Shown in pieces: positions 32,367-41,431 of a stretch of DNA of 64,000 nt. This DNA comes from Heliobacterium mobile. Lineage in GTDB: Bacteria; Bacillota; Desulfitobacteriia; Heliobacteriales; Heliobacteriaceae. The stretch is taken from positions 248,001 to 312,000 of the forward strand of contig NZ_WNKU01000001.1 of NCBI RefSeq assembly GCF_009720735.1, in the 5' to 3' direction. The notes under the pieces were generated by a model, which made no database searches, had not been told where the DNA came from, and saw nothing but the letters and a program-made list of their open reading frames with translations. Each line of letters begins with the position of its first letter. Position 1 is the stretch's first letter. The position numbers and the translations under genes are program-made.

Positions 32367-33560
32367 TTGAATCGTAGACGTCTCTTCACGTCGGAATCTG
32401 TCACCGAAGGTCATCCCGATAAAGTGGCTGACCAGATCTCCGATGCCGTTCTGGATGCGATTTTTACCCAAGATCCCATGGCCCGGGTAGCTTGTGAAAC
32501 TTCCGTAACGACTGGTTTGGTACTGGTAGCTGGTGAGATCACCACCCAGTGCTATGTAGATATTCCGAAAGTGGTTCGGCAAACGATCCGTGAAATCGGC
32601 TATACCCGCGCGAAATTCGGCTTTGACTGTGAAACTTGTGCTGTTTTAACCTCCATCGACGAGCAATCGGCTGACATTGCCATGGGTGTGGACAAGGCTC
32701 TGGAAGCGAAAACCGGTGAAATGAGCGACTCTGAGATTGAAGCGATCGGCGCCGGTGACCAAGGTATGATGTTCGGTTATGCCACCAACGAAACACCGGA
32801 ATTCATGCCGATGCCTGTTTCCTTGGCTCACAAACTTTCTCGCCGCCTCTCGGAAGTCCGTAAGACCGGTGAGTTGGAATACCTTCGCCCCGACGGCAAA
32901 ACGCAAGTCACAGTTGAGTATGATGGGGACAAACCGGTCCGTGTGGACACCGTCGTCATCTCCACTCAACACTCTCCAGAAGTATCCCTGGAGACCATCA
33001 AGTCCGACTTGATCGAACGGGTAATCCTGCCCATCATCCCGCGGGAACTGCTCGACGAGAAGACTCGCTACTTCATCAACCCCACCGGTCGTTTTGTCAT
33101 CGGCGGACCTCAAGGTGACGCCGGACTGACCGGTCGGAAAATCATCGTCGACACTTACGGCGGTATGGCCCGTCATGGCGGCGGCGCCTTCTCCGGCAAA
33201 GACCCCACAAAAGTGGACCGCTCTGCAGCCTACGCCGCTCGGTACGTAGCGAAGAACGTCGTCGCTGCCGGCTTGGCTGACCGTTGCGAAATCCAAATCG
33301 CCTACGCCATCGGTGTGGCCCATCCCGTCTCTGTCATGGTCGAGACATTTGGCACCGGTAAAGTGGACGAGGCTAAGATCGAAGAGTGGGTTAAACAAGT
33401 CTTTGATCTCCGTCCTGCCGGAATCATCAAAGAGCTCGACCTGCGCCGGCCCATCTATCGTCAAACCGCTGCCTACGGTCACTTCGGCCGCAACGATCTG
33501 GACCTCCCTTGGGAGCGTTTGGACAAGGTGGAAGCCCTCAAAAAACTGGCTGGCCTGTAA
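32367..33560 (+). CDS. metK: S-adenosylmethionine synthetase
   Basis: A 397-residue enzyme making SAM from methionine and ATP. Signatures are [15 protein letters not shown] near residue 10, [12 protein letters not shown] near 129, and [16 protein letters not shown] near 271. TTG 32367 has AAAGGAGG 8 nt upstream. The 115-nt leader has a CCCCTT...AAGGGG pairing but does not match a SAM riboswitch. A terminator follows. Confidence 0.97.
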   Translation: MNRRRLFTSESVTEGHPDKVADQISDAVLDAIFTQDPMARVACETSVTTGLVLVAGEITTQCYVDIPKVVRQTIREIGYTRAKFGFDCETCAVLTSIDEQSADIAMGVDKALEAKTGEMSDSEIEAIGAGDQGMMFGYATNETPEFMPMPVSLAHKLSRRLSEVRKTGELEYLRPDGKTQVTVEYDGDKPVRVDTVVISTQHSPEVSLETIKSDLIERVILPIIPRELLDEKTRYFINPTGRFVIGGPQGDAGLTGRKIIVDTYGGMARHGGGAFSGKDPTKVDRSAAYAARYVAKNVVAAGLADRCEIQIAYAIGVAHPVSVMVETFGTGKVDEAKIEEWVKQVFDLRPAGIIKELDLRRPIYRQTAAYGHFGRNDLDLPWERLDKVEALKKLAGL

Positions 33561-33585
33561 TCGATATCAAACCACATATGACAAC

Positions 33586-33615
33586 GCCCGGGGCTCTAGC
33601 TCCGGGCTTTCATCT
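33586..33615 (+). terminator. Intrinsic terminator after metK
   Basis: GCCCGGGGC, a TCTA loop and GCTCCGGGC, then TTTCATCTT. A TATAAT at 33633-33638 just after it may be the priA -10 box, without a clear -35. Confidence 0.85.
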
Positions 33616-33668
33616 TGCTTGACCCGATTTGATATAATGAAAACAACGATAAACCTCGGGGTGAGCCG

Positions 33669-35930
33669 ATGAAAGCAGACGATTCTTGTCGATGGGCCCA
33701 AGTCATCGTAGATATACCTCATCGAGACATAGACCGCCCGTTCACTTACCGGATTCCGGATACCTTTGGTCATTCTGTTCTTCCTGGCTGTGAAGTGTGG
33801 GTTCCTTTTCAACAACGAACCCTTCGCGGTTGGGTTCTCGATGTGCATGATCAACCACCAGAAAATAGAGGTCATTTTTCGAACATTGAGGCCTTTCATC
33901 CCGGTTACCGACTCGGTGAAGATCTGTTGGCTCTCGTCCCTTGGCTGGCGAGGGAAGTCCTCGGCACGATGGCTGACGTGCTGCGCTTGATGGCTCCACC
34001 GGGACCGTCTCTCAAGCCAGCCAAATGGGTTAAACTCTCCGAAAGTATCGGCAAGGAACAGATCGATCTGTGGCAAGGAATCGATCCCGAATGCGGCCAA
34101 CTGCTGCAGCGGCTTTTTCGTGCCCCTCGCAAACAGATGAAATTTTCATCCCTCGTCGAAAAGAGCAAAAAAACGTCTCCTTCCTTAGAACGGTTGTTAG
34201 AGGCTGGTTTGGTCGAACTAGTACAACGGCTTCCTCCTTTTCGCTTCCCTGAGGAGAAGGACGTTGAATCGTCGGAAGGGACACCTTCCATGATAGAGCC
34301 GGCCTTAAACCAGGAACAAGTTGCAGCAGTTCAGGCGATCATAGCTGACTTGGAAAAGTCTCACCGAGACAAAAAGCCCTTCCTGCTCCATGGGGTTACC
34401 GGGAGCGGGAAAACGGAAATATATATTCAGGCGGCGAAAAAAGCGCTCGCCATGGGCCGACAAGTCTTATTTCTGGTTCCGGAGATCGCCTTGACGCCGC
34501 AGATGGGAAGGCGTCTACGGGAGCGATTCGGCAGCGATGTTCTCCTATTGCATAGCGGATTGACGGAGAAGGTGCGGCGGAGCCATTGGTACCGGATCAG
34601 CCGGGGAGAAGCGTCTCTTGTCATCGGCCCTCGGTCAGCCGTCTTTGCACCGGTGCCGAACTTAGGTCTCATCATCGTCGATGAGGAACACGAGCCATCC
34701 TATCATCAGGAAAACGATCTCAAGTATCATGCCCGAGAAGTGGCTATCGAAAGAGCGCGCCACTGCGGAGCCCTTGTAATCATTGGATCAGCCACGCCGG
34801 CCATTGAAACATATGATAAAGCGATGGAAGGATCGTACCGAATCCTTCGATTGACGGAACGAGCCCAAGGGCAGCCCATGCCGGTCGTCGACATCGTCGA
34901 CATGCGGGCTGAATTGACCGAGGGAAACCGAGGGATGCTTTCAGCCTCTATGCTGCAAGCGATAGAGGAACGACTGCGACGACGGGAGCAGACCATCCTC
35001 TACTTAAATCGCCGCGGTTTCTCCACTTTCGTCATCTGCCGGGAATGCGGCACAGTCATCACTTGCCCCCATTGTTCCATCTCCTTGGTCTATCACCGCG
35101 CAGGCGATCAGATGCATTGTCACTACTGCAACTTCCGCCGTGATGTGCCTCGTCAATGCCCGCAGTGTGCCAGCAAGACCATTCGCTACTTCGGCGCTGG
35201 AACGCAGCGCGTGGAAGAGGAACTGCAAGCCCGGTTTCCCGGTGTCCCCGTTCTGCGCATGGACCGGGATGTGGCAGCCGAAGAGGGCATCGAACCGGTT
35301 CTCGAGGAATTTGGACGGGAAGAGGCGCCGATTCTGGTGGGTACCCAGATGATCGCTAAAGGGTTAGACTTTCCCAAAGTCACCTTGGTGGGGGTTCTGG
35401 CAGCGGACGCTTCCTTGCATGTGTCTGATTTCCGGGCGGTCGAGCGGACCTACCAGCTCTTGTCTCAGGTGTCTGGCCGGGCCGGCCGGGCCAACCGTTC
35501 CGGTCAAGTTATTTTACAAACCTATTGTCCGGAACATTATTGTCTACAGGCTGTACAAAATCATAATTATGAAGGGTTTTTTCAACGGGAAATCGAAATA
35601 CGGCAACAGTTGGGTTATCCGCCCTTTTCCCGGTTGGCCCGGATCTTATTTACTGGAACAGAAGACTCTCTTGTCCGAATGGTTGCTGATACGTGGACCG
35701 AGATCATCCGAGAGCATGCTCGGAAGAGTTCAATTCCTCTCGATATCTGGGGACCGGCACCGGCTCCCGTGGCCAAAGTGGAAGATAAGTATCGCTGGAT
35801 GCTTACAGTCCGGTTGTCCCAAAGAGACAATGAACCTCTTCGAACCATTCTCAGCAACGTTCGACAAGATTATGATAGCCGGCGGGGAAGACCTCTGCCT
35901 GTGATCGCGACCATCACCATGGATCCATAA
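33669..35930 (+). CDS. priA: Primosomal helicase PriA
   Basis: A 753-residue 3'-5' helicase that restarts stalled replication forks. An N-terminal DNA-binding domain (about 1-110) is followed by the helicase core with Walker A GVTGSGKTE near residue 242 and DEEH near 338. The zinc-binding module has paired cysteines (CRECGTVITCPHC, then CHYC and CPQC) near 457-500. The ATG follows GGGGTGAG. It begins the run priA-def-fmt. Confidence 0.96.
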   Translation: MKADDSCRWAQVIVDIPHRDIDRPFTYRIPDTFGHSVLPGCEVWVPFQQRTLRGWVLDVHDQPPENRGHFSNIEAFHPGYRLGEDLLALVPWLAREVLGTMADVLRLMAPPGPSLKPAKWVKLSESIGKEQIDLWQGIDPECGQLLQRLFRAPRKQMKFSSLVEKSKKTSPSLERLLEAGLVELVQRLPPFRFPEEKDVESSEGTPSMIEPALNQEQVAAVQAIIADLEKSHRDKKPFLLHGVTGSGKTEIYIQAAKKALAMGRQVLFLVPEIALTPQMGRRLRERFGSDVLLLHSGLTEKVRRSHWYRISRGEASLVIGPRSAVFAPVPNLGLIIVDEEHEPSYHQENDLKYHAREVAIERARHCGALVIIGSATPAIETYDKAMEGSYRILRLTERAQGQPMPVVDIVDMRAELTEGNRGMLSASMLQAIEERLRRREQTILYLNRRGFSTFVICRECGTVITCPHCSISLVYHRAGDQMHCHYCNFRRDVPRQCPQCASKTIRYFGAGTQRVEEELQARFPGVPVLRMDRDVAAEEGIEPVLEEFGREEAPILVGTQMIAKGLDFPKVTLVGVLAADASLHVSDFRAVERTYQLLSQVSGRAGRANRSGQVILQTYCPEHYCLQAVQNHNYEGFFQREIEIRQQLGYPPFSRLARILFTGTEDSLVRMVADTWTEIIREHARKSSIPLDIWGPAPAPVAKVEDKYRWMLTVRLSQRDNEPLRTILSNVRQDYDSRRGRPLPVIATITMDP

Positions 35931-35983
35931 TGAACAGGATAATGCCTTGCATCAGACTCGATTTAGCACATAGGAGGGATCAT

Positions 35984-36442
35984 ATGGCCGTTTATGAGAT
36001 CGTAAAAATCGGCGATCCGGTATTGCGCGAAAAGGCGAAGACCGTAACGAAATTCAACGCTAACCTGGGCCGTTTGATGGATGACATGTATGATACGATG
36101 GTTGCTGCCAAAGGAGTAGGCTTAGCGGCCCCCCAAATCGGCATCAGCAAACGTGTCGTCGTCATCGATGTCGGTGATGGCCGTATCGAACTGGTCAATC
36201 CAGAAATTCTCGAAGCGGAAGGCAGCCAGATCGATGTGGAAGGATGCCTCTCCATTCCTGACTTCCAAGAAGAAGTAAACCGTTCCCAGCGAGTGAAGGT
36301 AAAGGCACAGAACCGCAACGGCGAAGAGTATGTGATCGAAGGGACCGGATTTTTAGCCCGTGCGCTCCAGCATGAGATCGATCACCTAGAAGGGGTTCTC
36401 TTTGTGGACCTGTTGGATAAAAACGTGCCAACCAGGGAGTGA
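35984..36442 (+). CDS. def: Peptide deformylase
   Basis: A 152-residue metalloenzyme that removes formyl groups from new proteins. All three motifs are present: GVGLAAPQIG, EGCLSIP and HEIDHLEG. ATG 35984 follows TAGGAGGG; the ATG at 35930 overlapping the priA stop is rejected. It is adjacent to fmt, which adds the formyl group to initiator tRNA. Confidence 0.97.
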   Translation: MAVYEIVKIGDPVLREKAKTVTKFNANLGRLMDDMYDTMVAAKGVGLAAPQIGISKRVVVIDVGDGRIELVNPEILEAEGSQIDVEGCLSIPDFQEEVNRSQRVKVKAQNRNGEEYVIEGTGFLARALQHEIDHLEGVLFVDLLDKNVPTRE

Positions 36443-36450
36443 TAATTCGC

Positions 36451-37389
36451 ATGCGCGTTGTTTTCATGGGTACCCCCGATTTTGCCGTACCTACGCTGGA
36501 AGCGATCGTTTCTGCCGGTCATACCGTCTCCTTAGTCGTCAGTAGGCCTGACAAGCCGCGGGGACGAGGACAAAAACCTCTCCCCAGTCCCGTCAAAGAG
36601 GCTGCCTTGGCGATGGGTTTGCCTGTTGAACATCCGGCCAAACTGGACGGAGACTTTATTCAACGGCTAAGGGATTTAAAGGTTGACGTCGGTGTCGTGG
36701 CGGCTTTTGGCCGAATCTTGCCGAAAGCGCTTTTAGAAGCACTACCGAAAGGCTGGATCAATGTGCATGCCTCCTTGCTTCCCAGATACCGGGGAGCAGC
36801 GCCCATCCACCGATCGGTGATCAACGGCGATGCCGAAACAGGCATAACGACGATGCTGATGAGTGAAGGCTTGGACGAAGGTGATATGCTTTTGCAAGCG
36901 TCCCTGCCGATCGGTCCGAATGACAAGACGGGCCAAGTGCACGATGCCTTAGCCCAGTTGGGGGCTCGGTTGCTCATTGAAACCTTGGATGGCTGGGAGA
37001 AGGGAACCATAAAGCCTGTTCCTCAAGATCACGCTCAATCGTCCTACGCCTCCATGCTGACAAGAGTGGACGAGCAGATTCAATGGGAGCAATCAGCCGA
37101 AGCCATTCATAACCGCGTCCGGGGCATGAACCCTTGGCCCGGTGCTTATACTATGGATCAAGGAAAAATCTTGAAAGTCATCGCTGGCCGCCTTCGCCGG
37201 GAGGGCTTCCCCTTGTCCCATAGCGGAGCGCCTGGAGAAATCGTGGACGTTGCAGGAGACGAAGTAGCCGTCGCCACCGGCTCCGGATTGTACTGGTTGG
37301 CAGAAGTTCGTCCCGCTGGGGGAAAAACGATGACGGCAGGTTCTTTTGTACGAGGACGCAGGATTGGAACAGGGTTTCGATTCGGCTGA
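36451..37389 (+). CDS. fmt: Methionyl-tRNA formyltransferase
   Basis: A 312-residue enzyme using 10-formyl-THF. The N-terminal MRVVFMGTPDFAVP and the catalytic region VHASLLPRYRGAAPI (about residues 108-122) are typical. The C-terminal OB-fold part carries RLRREGF. ATG 36451 has AGGGAG upstream and begins 8 nt after def. Confidence 0.96.
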   Translation: MRVVFMGTPDFAVPTLEAIVSAGHTVSLVVSRPDKPRGRGQKPLPSPVKEAALAMGLPVEHPAKLDGDFIQRLRDLKVDVGVVAAFGRILPKALLEALPKGWINVHASLLPRYRGAAPIHRSVINGDAETGITTMLMSEGLDEGDMLLQASLPIGPNDKTGQVHDALAQLGARLLIETLDGWEKGTIKPVPQDHAQSSYASMLTRVDEQIQWEQSAEAIHNRVRGMNPWPGAYTMDQGKILKVIAGRLRREGFPLSHSGAPGEIVDVAGDEVAVATGSGLYWLAEVRPAGGKTMTAGSFVRGRRIGTGFRFG

Positions 37390-37415
37390 TAAAGACGATT
37401 CAGGAGAGTTGGAAA

Positions 37416-38249
37416 ATGCCTATTCGCAAGCGATTATTTATCGGCTTGATGATCGCCAGCCTGTTCGCACTCATTGGCATTGCCAGCCTCGGTTGGTATC
37501 TTGTCAAATACCAAAACTACCCCTGGAGCAAGGTGGTCATCGGGATACTTGGCCTCACCTTTTTGATCCTGGTGGGGCTCATCGCCTTTGGGATCGGCGG
37601 CATGGTGATTTCCATCTGGCAGGATCGGGCCATACCGTCCATGTATCGGTGGACCCGCATGGCGGTGAACATACTTTTTCCGCTGGCACAAGTGATTGCC
37701 CACATCTTTGGAATCCCTGTGGACCGTTTGCGGAGCAGTTTCATTGAAGTCAGCAACCAGCTGGTCCGTCTCCGTCATATTGTGGTCACACCGGACAAGC
37801 TGATGATCTTAGGACCTCATTGCCTGCAAAAAACCACCTGCCCCTATAAAATTTTTTTGGACATAAAAAACTGCAAACGTTGTGGACAATGCCCCATCCA
37901 TGACTTGCGGGATTTGGCTGACAAATATCAAGTCAACTTGACGATCGTATCGGGAGGAACCTGGGCGAGGAAGGCGATTATGGACAGCCGACCTCGGGCG
38001 ATCATCGCTGTGGCTTGTGAAAGGGATTTGACGAGTGGAATTCAGGATATCGAGCATATCCCTGTGCTCGGGATCCTCAATGACCGTCCCGAAGGCCCCT
38101 GTTGCAATACCCGCGTAGACTTGGTCCGGGTGGAACAATCGATTCGCTATTTTCTTTACGGTGAACGTACCCATTGGATCGATGACGCCATCGGATCCAT
38201 ATTGGACAAGTCAACCTTACCGAAAGACCAGCATGTGGAGGTATCCTGA
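37416..38249 (+). CDS. DUF116 membrane protein with cysteine motifs
   Basis: A 277-residue protein. Two N-terminal hydrophobic segments (about residues 8-28 and 40-66) precede a soluble DUF116 domain. That domain has CPYK...CKRCGQCPIHDL at about 144-166 and later CERD and CCNTR, suggesting a metal or Fe-S site. DUF116 genes are common in this fmt-rsmB position in anaerobic Firmicutes, but the function is unknown. It is 26 nt from fmt and overlaps rsmB by one base. Confidence 0.88.
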   Translation: MPIRKRLFIGLMIASLFALIGIASLGWYLVKYQNYPWSKVVIGILGLTFLILVGLIAFGIGGMVISIWQDRAIPSMYRWTRMAVNILFPLAQVIAHIFGIPVDRLRSSFIEVSNQLVRLRHIVVTPDKLMILGPHCLQKTTCPYKIFLDIKNCKRCGQCPIHDLRDLADKYQVNLTIVSGGTWARKAIMDSRPRAIIAVACERDLTSGIQDIEHIPVLGILNDRPEGPCCNTRVDLVRVEQSIRYFLYGERTHWIDDAIGSILDKSTLPKDQHVEVS

Positions 38250-39619
38250 TGCAGCCATCGTCCCGGGCCGTTGCCTACGAGGTCTTAACCGCTGTTGAAG
38301 AACGACAAGCTTATGTAAACCTACAGTTGGCCCATTCCTTGGAGGTCAGCCGGCTGTCTCGGGTCGATCGCGGTCTCGTGTCAGAACTTGTACTAGGAGT
38401 GTTACGGCGCCAAAACCGTTTGGACTTTGCCGTCAATCGTTTTCTCAAGCGTCCCGCCGGAATACCGGCAGAGGTACGCAGGCTGTTGCGCCTTGGAGCC
38501 TACCAGATCCTCCTTCTCGAACGCATACCAGACTCTGCGGCCTGCAATGAGACGGTTGAACTGGCCAAACAGATCGGCCAGACACGGCTGGCACCGGTGA
38601 TCAACGGTGTGTTGAGACAACTGGTGCGCAAGCGCGACGAGATTCCCTGGCCATCATGGGAAAAGAACCCCGTCCTATACCTGACGATCATGGAATCCCA
38701 TCCGGAATGGCTGGTCAAACATTGGATCAAACAATTCGGCAAGGAGCGAGCCCGTTCCATCTGTGAAGCGAACAACCGCCCTGTCGGTGTCGCCCTGCGG
38801 GTCAACAGGCTGCGAACGAACCGGGACGATCTTTTAGAAACCTTTCGAACTGCTGGGGTGGAAGCCCGACCTTCTGAGCTTTCTCCGGCAGGGATCCGCC
38901 TGCAAGCAGCTTCCGCCGTCACTGGTTTGCCTGGTTTTCAAGAAGGTCTCTTTTCCGTCCAAGATGAAAGCTCTATGTTGATCGCGCCTGTCGTCGATCC
39001 TCAGCCGGATGAGCGGATCGTCGACGCCTGCGCCGCGCCGGGCGGTAAGACCACCCATATGGCCGAAAAGTCCGAAGACCGTGCGGAGATACACGCCTGG
39101 GATATTCATCCTCACAAGCTGGGACTGATCCGTGAAAACTGCCGCCGCCTTGGTGTCGAAAATGTCCGGGTAAAGAGAGTGGATGCGCAGGGGCCTTTGC
39201 CCTCTGAACTGATCGGTCAAGTCGACCGGGTGCTCGTAGACGCGCCCTGCAGCGGGCTGGGTGTTTTGCGGCGAAAGCCGGAGCTCCGTTACCGGATGAC
39301 GCCAGAGAACATCGCTCAGTTAAAAGAGCTGCAAGGCAAGATCATGGACAGTGTATCCGCCCTGGTTCGCCCAGGAGGGGTGCTCGTCTACTCTACCTGT
39401 ACCATTGAGCCGGAAGAAAATTTTCAACAAGTGAAAGATTTTCTGCGGCGCCACCCCAATTTCATCGCTGATGATCTAGGTTCCTTTCTCCCGGAACTTG
39501 ACTTTACCGATGAGGAAAAGCGCCAGATGGCGAAAGGGTATTTTCAAATTCTGCCGGATCGCTTTGATTCGGACGGGTTTTTTATCGCCCGACTGAGGAG
39601 GCATGCATCCCTTGACTGA
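38249..39619 (+). CDS. rsmB: 16S rRNA C967 methyltransferase
   Basis: A 456-residue SAM-dependent RNA m5C methyltransferase. An N-terminal NusB-like domain (about 1-135) precedes the catalytic domain with DACAAPGGKTTHMAE (SAM site) near residue 253. The two family cysteines are in DAPCSGLG and YSTCTIEPEEN. The ATG follows GGAGG within the DUF116 end. It overlaps rlmN by 17 nt. Confidence 0.96.
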   Translation: MQPSSRAVAYEVLTAVEERQAYVNLQLAHSLEVSRLSRVDRGLVSELVLGVLRRQNRLDFAVNRFLKRPAGIPAEVRRLLRLGAYQILLLERIPDSAACNETVELAKQIGQTRLAPVINGVLRQLVRKRDEIPWPSWEKNPVLYLTIMESHPEWLVKHWIKQFGKERARSICEANNRPVGVALRVNRLRTNRDDLLETFRTAGVEARPSELSPAGIRLQAASAVTGLPGFQEGLFSVQDESSMLIAPVVDPQPDERIVDACAAPGGKTTHMAEKSEDRAEIHAWDIHPHKLGLIRENCRRLGVENVRVKRVDAQGPLPSELIGQVDRVLVDAPCSGLGVLRRKPELRYRMTPENIAQLKELQGKIMDSVSALVRPGGVLVYSTCTIEPEENFQQVKDFLRRHPNFIADDLGSFLPELDFTDEEKRQMAKGYFQILPDRFDSDGFFIARLRRHASLD

Positions 39620-40685
39620 AAAGACTGAACTGCGAGGCCTGCTACCGGAGGAGATGGCGCAGACGTTGCAGGAATGGGGGCATCCAGCCTACCGGGGAAA
39701 ACAGATCTTCAAGTGGGTTCAAAGCCGGGCCGTCCGAGAAGCGGCCGAAATGACCGATCTTCCCCAAGCTCTGCGCAGCAAAATCGAAGCAGAGCGATGG
39801 CTCCGTCCTTTGGCACTGAGCTGTTGCCGTGTCTCGAAGGACGGTACAGAAAAATACCTTTGGCAGTTAGCCGACGGCGAATTGATCGAGACAGTGCTCA
39901 TGCCCTATCGTCGAAGCCAGACCCGTGATCGAGTCACCGTCTGCTTGTCCACCCAAGCCGGCTGTCCCTTGGGCTGTAAATTTTGCGCCACCGGCCAGCA
40001 GGGATTTCGGCGAAACCTAACGGCAGGGGAAATCGTCAGCCAAGTTTTAGATATTACCCACCGAAAAGGGCAAAGCGATCCGGATTTTAAAGTGACAAAC
40101 CTTGTCTTCATGGGAATGGGTGAACCCTTTTTAAACTACGAACAGGTTCGACGGGCGATCGAACTGTTCACCCATCCGGAAGGACAGAACATCGGTCAAC
40201 GACGGATCACTGTATCTACTTCTGGCATCGTTCCCGGGATCGAACGGTTTGCCCGAGAGAACTGGGAGATCAATCTGGCCTTGTCTCTCCATGCCGCTGA
40301 CGATCAATTGCGCAGCCAATGGATGCCGGTGAATCGCCAGTATCCCATTGAAAAAGTTCTCAATGCATGTCGTCGTTACTGGGAACAAGGAAGGCGCCGC
40401 CTTTCTGTAGAATATGCCTTGATCGAAGGGGTCAACGACCGCCTAGAAGATGCTCGGCAGTTGGGAAAACTCTTCACCCGGTGGCCGATTCACCTCAACG
40501 TGATTCCCGTCAATCCGGTCACGGAAAGCGGTGCCCGCCGTCCAGACAAGGCTCGGATGGTGCAGTTTCTCGATGAATTGAAACGTCAGGGCATCGATGC
40601 GGTCATTCGGGAGGAGCGGGGTGTAGATATTGAAGCGGCCTGTGGACAATTGCGCGGTGCCGCCCATGGGGAGGGAGAGACATGA
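39603..40685 (+). CDS. rlmN: 23S rRNA A2503 / tRNA methyltransferase RlmN
   Basis: A 360-residue radical-SAM enzyme that methylates C2 of A2503. The [4Fe-4S] motif CPLGCKFC is near residue 121, and the C-terminal methyl-carrier cysteine is in EAACGQL near 345. The ATG follows AGGAGG inside rsmB. Both radical-SAM and acceptor cysteines are intact. Confidence 0.97.
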   Translation: MHPLTEKTELRGLLPEEMAQTLQEWGHPAYRGKQIFKWVQSRAVREAAEMTDLPQALRSKIEAERWLRPLALSCCRVSKDGTEKYLWQLADGELIETVLMPYRRSQTRDRVTVCLSTQAGCPLGCKFCATGQQGFRRNLTAGEIVSQVLDITHRKGQSDPDFKVTNLVFMGMGEPFLNYEQVRRAIELFTHPEGQNIGQRRITVSTSGIVPGIERFARENWEINLALSLHAADDQLRSQWMPVNRQYPIEKVLNACRRYWEQGRRRLSVEYALIEGVNDRLEDARQLGKLFTRWPIHLNVIPVNPVTESGARRPDKARMVQFLDELKRQGIDAVIREERGVDIEAACGQLRGAAHGEGET

Positions 40686-41431
40686 ACATCGTCGCTCGCA
40701 CTGACAGGGGGCGAGTTCGACCGGTAAATGAAGACTGCCACTTTACCGACACGGTTCAAGGTATTTTTATCGTCGCCGACGGGATGGGCGGTCATGAGGC
40801 CGGTGAGGTGGCCAGCGCCATGGCGGTACAAGCTTTTACGAAGTACTGGCAAGAACATAAATTGCAAGGCGAACCGGCACAGGTCCTGGCAGAGGCTTGT
40901 CGGGAAGCGAACCGGGTCATCTATCGGGAATCGATCAATAATCTGCAATGGACCGGCATGGGGACCACATTAACGGCGGCATACCTCGATTCGGCTTCGA
41001 TCGCCATCGCCCATGTAGGCGACAGCCGGGCTTACCTGTTCCGGGGCGGTCAAGTTCGTTTGTTGACGCGGGATCATTCCTTAGTCGAAGAGATGGTTCG
41101 CCAGGGAAAATTGACAGAAGCGGAAGCACTGTCTCACCCTCAGCGTAACATCATCACTCGTGCGCTCGGGACCCGCGATGAGGTGCAGGTGGACACGATC
41201 CTGGAATCGTGGATGCCGCGGGATATCTTAGTTTTGTGTACAGACGGTCTGACGAATTTAGTGACCGCTGATGAGATCGCAAGTATGCTGAACAGTTCCA
41301 GGGCTCATCGACCTGACGATTTGGGGAAGGTTGCTGACCAATTGCTGCAGCTTGCCCTAGACCGAGGTGGATATGATAACGTCACTTTCCTCATTATCTG
41401 GCAGAAGGAAAGTGAGGGGTGGCAACAATGA
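40682..41431 (+). CDS. prpC: PP2C-type Ser/Thr protein phosphatase (PrpC/Stp)
   Basis: A 249-residue phosphatase. Metal-site motifs are RVRPVNEDC, VADGMGGHEAG, VGDSRAYLF and LCTDGLTN. It reverses the action of the PrkC kinase encoded next. It overlaps rlmN and prkC by four bases each, so it is tightly linked in translation. Confidence 0.96.
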   Translation: MNIVARTDRGRVRPVNEDCHFTDTVQGIFIVADGMGGHEAGEVASAMAVQAFTKYWQEHKLQGEPAQVLAEACREANRVIYRESINNLQWTGMGTTLTAAYLDSASIAIAHVGDSRAYLFRGGQVRLLTRDHSLVEEMVRQGKLTEAEALSHPQRNIITRALGTRDEVQVDTILESWMPRDILVLCTDGLTNLVTADEIASMLNSSRAHRPDDLGKVADQLLQLALDRGGYDNVTFLIIWQKESEGWQQ

